Positions 13,242 to 16,359 of a stretch of DNA of 16,359 bases are shown piece by piece. The stretch is from NCBI GenBank assembly GCA_018813725.1, contig JAHJBD010000042.1, positions 1-16,359 of the forward strand. The letters are read 5' to 3'. A program made the position numbers and the translations under genes. Below the pieces are notes generated by a model that worked only from the letters and a program-made list of their open reading frames with translations, made no database searches and had not been told where the DNA came from. Origin of the DNA: Nanobdellota archaeon (GTDB lineage: Archaea > Nanobdellota > Nanobdellia > Woesearchaeales > JAHJBD01). Position 1 is the first letter of the stretch, and each line of letters opens with the position of its first letter.

Positions 13242-13483
13242 GCTAAAGCCTCCTTGATCTTTTTTGCCATTGTCTTTTTTGTCTTAACTTTTGAGATTCT
13301 TCCTGCTAGTTCATTATTGCCAAATACATCCCGTACCCAATTTGCAAAATCATTCTTTTCTGGGTTAACATGGTGTTTGAAAGAGTCCATATCCATGTCA
13401 GAAATCGCCTGCGGCAAATCCTCTAGCTTTTTTACAACTGGTCCGTTGTGGACCCAGAAGGCATGCTGTTCATCAACCTCCAT
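13238..13483 (-). CDS. DUF5752-like small protein, first tandem copy
   Basis: This 81-residue protein consists almost only of the conserved domain: FWVHNGPVVKKLEDLPQAI (9-27), then FKHHVNPEKNDFANWVRDVF (35-54) and ELAGRI (58-63). About a third of positions match its downstream neighbour, so the pair arose by tandem duplication. No known catalytic motif is seen; the invariant N-D-F-x-x-W-V-R-D suggests a binding fold. The start ATG is preceded at 5 nt by GAGGTGAT (13489-13496), an eight-base match to the 16S rRNA tail that lies inside the end of the GH57 gene. The gene overlaps the GH57 stop by 11 nt. Confidence 0.75.
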   Translation of the reverse strand: MEVDEQHAFWVHNGPVVKKLEDLPQAISDMDMDSFKHHVNPEKNDFANWVRDVFGNNELAGRISKVKTKKTMAKKIKEALA

Positions 13484-14669
13484 TTATCATCACCTCTTGT
13501 TTTAACCTGCTTTTGATATCATTCAATATGTTCATGAATGAGATAAACGCGTCATAGGGGCTATCATACGGATTGAAGTATTTGTGTACATCACCGTCGC
13601 TAAACCATTTTGTGCACATGTAATAAAAGTGATCTGATGTCTGGAGCTTTCTCCAGTCAGCTAAAAGAGCTGGATCATCGCTCTGCTTTACGCTGTGTTC
13701 TACCCCATATATGTCTCTTAAAGCAGTCTCTTGCATCTTGTTTCCAAGCCATGCACTTAGGTCACGCTCCATATCAGCCCAAGATATGGGACTATGTATG
13801 TCTAATTGACCTATTGGTTTATAAATTTTTACTATTTCAGAAGGCGTCTTAAAGTCATTATCAGGGTGTTTCAGCAGCTCTTTTGGAAGGTTTCTTAAGA
13901 ACTCGAAGATTCCTGTATCTTCCCACTGGTGCTCGCCAAAAGTCTCATAATCCATGAAAAGGTTAATTACATTACCGTTGCCATTGACCTTGTTTGCCCA
14001 TCTTGCAAACTTTTCTGTAGTGAGAGGGTATTCGTTCCAGCCTTTGTTTGAAAACCTGAAGGAGATGTCATCTGATAATTTGTAATTTCTTAGCAATAGG
14101 CTTATTTTTGAAGTAGTGGCTGGCTGATAGAGAAAATCAGGTGACCTCCAGCCTAATACACGATCAGCCCCTTCTGCAAGTATCCCAATATAACCTAAAT
14201 CTTCAATAAATCTTGCCAATTCGTTATTATATACTAGTTCTGTATTCCTGAATACCTTTGGAGTGTAGTTGAAAAGCTGTTTGATCTTTTGCTTGTGAAG
14301 GTTGACCTGCTCAACAAATTCAGCTTTTGAATATAAGAAGGAAAGTGAATGGTAATATGTCTCATCTAGGAGTTCGACCCTTCCTGTATCAACCAGTTTC
14401 TTAAATGATTCTAACAATTCTGGCATCTTTTCGATCTGGTCTAAGAATGTGCCTGATAGGCTGTAACTTATCTTGAATCTTGGTTCATGTTTCAATAGGT
14501 CTAGCATCAGCTTGTTTGTGGGAAGGTAGCATTTTTCAGCAACTTTCTTCATGATCTCTTGATTCTTATCATTGTCAAAATAATCATGGTTATTCCCAAT
14601 ATCAAACACAGGATACTTTCTTAACCTGAAAGGTTGGTGGACCTGGAAATAAAAGCAGAAACTTACCAT
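13473..14669 (-). CDS. GH57 family alpha-glucan hydrolase or transferase (alpha-amylase type)
   Basis: This 398-residue cytosolic enzyme acts on alpha-1,4-glucan. Motifs in order: FQVHQPFRL (8-16) with the family HQP, GRVELLDETYYHSL (96-109), FRNTELVYNN (140-149) with E144 as the expected nucleophile, and FMDYETFGEHQW (238-249) with D240 as the expected acid/base. It resembles the archaeal alpha-amylase-like GH57 group (as in the Methanocaldococcus glycogen cluster) and has no signal peptide. Whether it hydrolyses, transfers (4-alpha-glucanotransferase) or branches cannot be told from the sequence; a transferase would complement the debranching enzyme of the operon. GGTGAT (14673-14678) lies 3 nt ahead of the ATG. 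It overlaps the upstream GT4 gene by 7 nt. Confidence 0.9.
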   Translation of the reverse strand: MVSFCFYFQVHQPFRLRKYPVFDIGNNHDYFDNDKNQEIMKKVAEKCYLPTNKLMLDLLKHEPRFKISYSLSGTFLDQIEKMPELLESFKKLVDTGRVELLDETYYHSLSFLYSKAEFVEQVNLHKQKIKQLFNYTPKVFRNTELVYNNELARFIEDLGYIGILAEGADRVLGWRSPDFLYQPATTSKISLLLRNYKLSDDISFRFSNKGWNEYPLTTEKFARWANKVNGNGNVINLFMDYETFGEHQWEDTGIFEFLRNLPKELLKHPDNDFKTPSEIVKIYKPIGQLDIHSPISWADMERDLSAWLGNKMQETALRDIYGVEHSVKQSDDPALLADWRKLQTSDHFYYMCTKWFSDGDVHKYFNPYDSPYDAFISFMNILNDIKSRLKQEVMINGG

Positions 14670-15847
14670 CTTATCACCGAATTGTATATATCAACGCATT
14701 TTTTTGCAGGAATGTTCCAACTGAACTTTTTTACTTCTTGTGAGCCATTATTTGATAGCTCATGGTGAAGCTCATTGTAACGCAGTGTTGATATGATCTT
14801 GTTTGCCATCTCATCTGTGTCCCAGAAATCAACTTTTAGGCAGTGGTCTATGACTTCAGATACTCCTGATTGTTTTGATATGAGCACAGGAGTATTGTTT
14901 CGCATCGCTTCCAATGGCACGATGCCAAAAGGTTCTGACACTGAAGGCATAACATAAAGATGAGCCATCTTGTATGCCCTGTCTACTTCTGAGCCTTTAA
15001 GAAAACCTGCGAAAAGGAACTTGTGGGCAATTCCCATCTCTGCAACTTTCTCAATAATGTTGGCTTCCATATCTCCTGAGCCAGCCATCACAAAAGTCAC
15101 ATTAGGCTCTGAATCTATGACTTTCTTTGCAGCCTTTAGGAAATAATCAGGACCTTTCTGCAGGGTTATCCTTCCGAGGAATAATACTACCTTATCAAGG
15201 CCAAATTTTTCTTTTTTGGGTTCTGTCTCAGGAAATTCTACGGCGTTGTGCACAACATTTATCTTATCAGGATTGATACCGTAATGCTCGATAATCTTAT
15301 CCTTTGTAAAGTTGCTTACAGCAATCACTGCATCTGCCTCTTGCATACCAAGCTTTTCTGTCTCATAAACATGCTGGTTTATTCCGTTTCCGCCTGTCCG
15401 GTCAAACTCTGTTGCATGGACATGCACGACCAATGGCTTTTTGCTGATCTTTTTTGCCTCAATCCCTGCCCTAAAAGTCATCCAATCATGGCAATGTATC
15501 ACGTCATGATACTCTTCTTTTGCAATCTCCTTGGCTTTTAACGAATAATTGTGCACTTCCTGGAAAAGGTCTTTGCCATATATGCTATCTGGGCTTTTGA
15601 CATGGTATTTTTTCTGCTTGTATTCTAGGGTTGTCATATAAGGGGTGATGATTGAGTCTATCTCGATAATTTTCTTTGAATCTGCTGATACTATCTTGAC
15701 ATGTTCTGCGTTTTCAATATGCTTTGGAACAACGAAAGTTACATCAATATTATGGTGGCTCAGGCCCTTAGTAAGGCCATAGCAAGCTGTACCCAAACCT
15801 CCGCTGCTTAAAGGCGGATATTCCCAGCCAAACATCAGTACCCTCAT
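14663..15847 (-). CDS. GT4 family glycosyltransferase (glycogen-synthase-like)
   Basis: This 394-residue GT-B fold enzyme opens with GWEYPPLSSGGLGTACYGL (7-25), the acceptor-side glycine loop typical of GlgA-like and GT4 proteins paired with GH57 genes. Further motifs: HCHDW (118-122), VHVHATEFDR (141-150), GRITLQKGPD (225-234) and PSVSEPFGIVPLEAM (301-315) with the Glu pair E305/E313. It is shorter than bacterial GlgA (about 480). Its product is likely an alpha-glucan or a related storage saccharide, but the donor (ADP- or UDP-glucose) is not readable. The ATG overlaps the stop of the small RHH gene (ATGA), and GGAG lies 8 nt upstream. Confidence 0.88.
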   Translation of the reverse strand: MRVLMFGWEYPPLSSGGLGTACYGLTKGLSHHNIDVTFVVPKHIENAEHVKIVSADSKKIIEIDSIITPYMTTLEYKQKKYHVKSPDSIYGKDLFQEVHNYSLKAKEIAKEEYHDVIHCHDWMTFRAGIEAKKISKKPLVVHVHATEFDRTGGNGINQHVYETEKLGMQEADAVIAVSNFTKDKIIEHYGINPDKINVVHNAVEFPETEPKKEKFGLDKVVLFLGRITLQKGPDYFLKAAKKVIDSEPNVTFVMAGSGDMEANIIEKVAEMGIAHKFLFAGFLKGSEVDRAYKMAHLYVMPSVSEPFGIVPLEAMRNNTPVLISKQSGVSEVIDHCLKVDFWDTDEMANKIISTLRYNELHHELSNNGSQEVKKFSWNIPAKKCVDIYNSVIRW

Positions 15848-16014
15848 TCTTCTTTCTCCTTTATTGTCCCTATTGCTTTTTGCAGGTTCTTCTTAAGGTG
15901 TTCATCAAGAATCTCCTTAAGCTGTTCATTCACATTGATATTCTTCAATTTACAGAAGGCTACAAACCTACGCCAGGTGTCTTCGTCCATGTCCTTGATA
16001 AGCTTGTTAGTCAT
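15844..16014 (-). CDS. Small ribbon-helix-helix DNA-binding protein, first gene of the glycogen operon
   Basis: This 56-residue protein has a short strand (NKLIKDMD, 3-10) and two helices (EDTWRRFVAFCKLKN, 11-25; VNEQLKEILDEHLKKN, 28-43). The pattern is typical of Arc/CopG-type RHH repressors, which dimerise to place a two-stranded sheet in the DNA major groove. A charged tail (44-56) follows. It is the promoter-proximal gene of the operon and its stop overlaps the GT4 start (ATGA). The 35 nt before its ATG hold four GTTAA repeats at 9-bp spacing, so it is a good candidate for an autorepressor of the whole operon. The family call rests on secondary-structure pattern, not on a strict motif. 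A small non-DNA-binding helical protein is the alternative. Confidence 0.72.
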   Translation of the reverse strand: MTNKLIKDMDEDTWRRFVAFCKLKNINVNEQLKEILDEHLKKNLQKAIGTIKEKEE

Positions 16015-16016
16015 TG

Positions 16017-16048
16017 GTTAAACCTGTTAATCTGGTTAATAGAGTTAA
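16017..16048. repeat. Four GTTAA direct repeats with exact 9-bp period (probable operator)
   Basis: GTTAA occurs at 16017, 16026, 16035 and 16044. The outer two extend to GTTAAAC and the inner two to GTTAAT. The array lies between the TATA box (16053-16063) and the RHH start codon (16014), covering the expected transcription start. Iterated short direct repeats are typical RHH-protein sites. No further copies at this period are seen on either side. Confidence 0.7.
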
Positions 16049-16052
16049 ACTA

Positions 16053-16063
16053 GTATAAAAACT
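16053..16063 (-). promoter_or_regulatory. TATA box of the glycogen operon
   Basis: On the minus strand this reads AGTTTTTATAC, about 40 nt upstream of the RHH ATG. Transcription should start near 16030, inside the GTTAA repeat array, so a protein bound there would block initiation. No promoter of similar quality was noticed between the overlapping operon genes. Confidence 0.62.
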
Positions 16064-16165
16064 TTACTGTTATCCTGGCTTTGGCTTAAACCCTCCCCTA
16101 ATTAATCATTTTAGAGATTATCATATAAAAAACTTGTGATAGTATGAAAACATGAATTATCTTGA

Positions 16166-16193
16166 CAAGAAAAAGACAAATAGAAAGAAAAAA
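16166..16193 (-). terminator. T-rich terminator after the phosphoglycerate-dehydrogenase-type gene
   Basis: A few bases after its stop codon, the minus strand carries TTTTTTCTTTC followed by further T-runs. This fits archaeal T-tract termination and separates the gene from the glycogen operon promoter. The remaining gap, 16064-16165, holds no recognised feature. Confidence 0.5.
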
Positions 16194-16199
16194 TGAGAC

Positions 16200-16359
16200 T
16201 TACACCTTTAGTTCACTGACCTTATTCACACAGTTCTCGATCTTGCCTGATTTTAAACCTAGTACAACTTGGTTTGCAGCATCGATCGCAACATTCACCT
16301 GTGCTTCTATTGTTGAAGCGCCAAGATGAGGTGTACAGATAACCTTGTCTGAGGCGATA
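16200..16359 (-). CDS. serA: D-3-phosphoglycerate dehydrogenase-type 2-hydroxyacid dehydrogenase (C-terminal end only)
   Basis: The last 52 residues are visible and the gene continues past the right edge. The segment KVICTPHLGASTIEAQVNVA carries the family's catalytic histidine in TPHLGAST, followed by the conserved EAQ. The protein then ends about 30 residues later (VNKVSELKV), so there is no ACT regulatory domain, as in short-form archaeal SerA. These enzymes oxidise 3-phosphoglycerate in serine synthesis. Glyoxylate or other hydroxyacid reductases share the motif, so the exact substrate is not certain from this fragment. Confidence 0.78.
   Translation of the reverse strand, partial: IASDKVICTPHLGASTIEAQVNVAIDAANQVVLGLKSGKIENCVNKVSELKV

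Noticed and set aside
16017..16048. GTTAA repeats as a CRISPR array or replication origin
   Set aside because: Units of 5-7 bp at 9-bp spacing are far too short for CRISPR. There is no cas gene, no AT-rich unwinding region with origin-recognition boxes and no Orc1/Cdc6 gene nearby. An operator fits better.

Overview
The window is archaeal. It carries three tRNA genes interrupted by small introns with bulge-helix-bulge splice motifs, TATA boxes about 25-35 nt ahead of start codons or tRNA 5' ends, GGTGAT-type ribosome binding sites, and archaeal proteins (prefoldin alpha, FtsY, a Hel308-type helicase, a tandem Lrp regulator). The AT-rich, tightly packed layout, the DUF4013 and DUF5752-type proteins and the eukaryote-like glycogen synthase suggest a DPANN lineage such as Woesearchaeota or Pacearchaeota. 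That placement is inference, not proof.

Layout. 1-846: 3' part of a tandem Lrp/AsnC regulator. 953-1379, minus strand: tRNA-Leu(UAG), tRNA-Gly(GCC) and tRNA-Val(UAC). All three have an anticodon-loop intron, and tRNA-Val has a second one in the T-loop. 1380-1579: a divergent promoter region rich in inverted repeats. 1580-5194, plus: scpA, then prs-pfdA-ftsY, covering chromosome organisation, PRPP supply, chaperone and SRP receptor. 5322-5948: DUF4013-type membrane protein. 5941-6606, minus: a helicase gene that stops after its first RecA domain. 6721-8753, plus: an M29-type aminopeptidase and a GalT-family nucleotidyltransferase.

8735-16014, minus: the centrepiece, an eight-gene operon with starts and stops overlapping at almost every junction. 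In transcription order it encodes a 56-residue ribbon-helix-helix (RHH) protein, a GT4 glycosyltransferase, a GH57 alpha-glucan hydrolase, two tandem small DUF5752-like proteins, a MinD/ParA ATPase, a GT3 (eukaryotic-type) glycogen synthase and a GH133 debranching enzyme. It looks like a complete make-and-break glycogen system with a built-in regulator and a positioning-type ATPase. Between the operon's TATA box and first start codon lie four GTTAA repeats at an exact 9-bp period, a likely operator. RHH protein, ParA-like ATPase and iterated repeats are also the parts of a type Ib DNA partition system. Their combination with glycogen genes is the most unusual thing here. 16200-16359: the 3' end of a phosphoglycerate-dehydrogenase-type gene.

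How the parts may work together: the GalT-family enzyme, convergent with the operon, could exchange nucleotide sugars and sugar phosphates. GT3 and GT4 would extend glucan chains, and GH57 and GH133 would trim, rearrange or debranch them. The RHH protein would set expression of the whole operon, and MinD plus the DUF5752-like proteins might localise or regulate the enzymes or the granule. The enzyme families are well supported by motifs; the localisation idea is a hypothesis.
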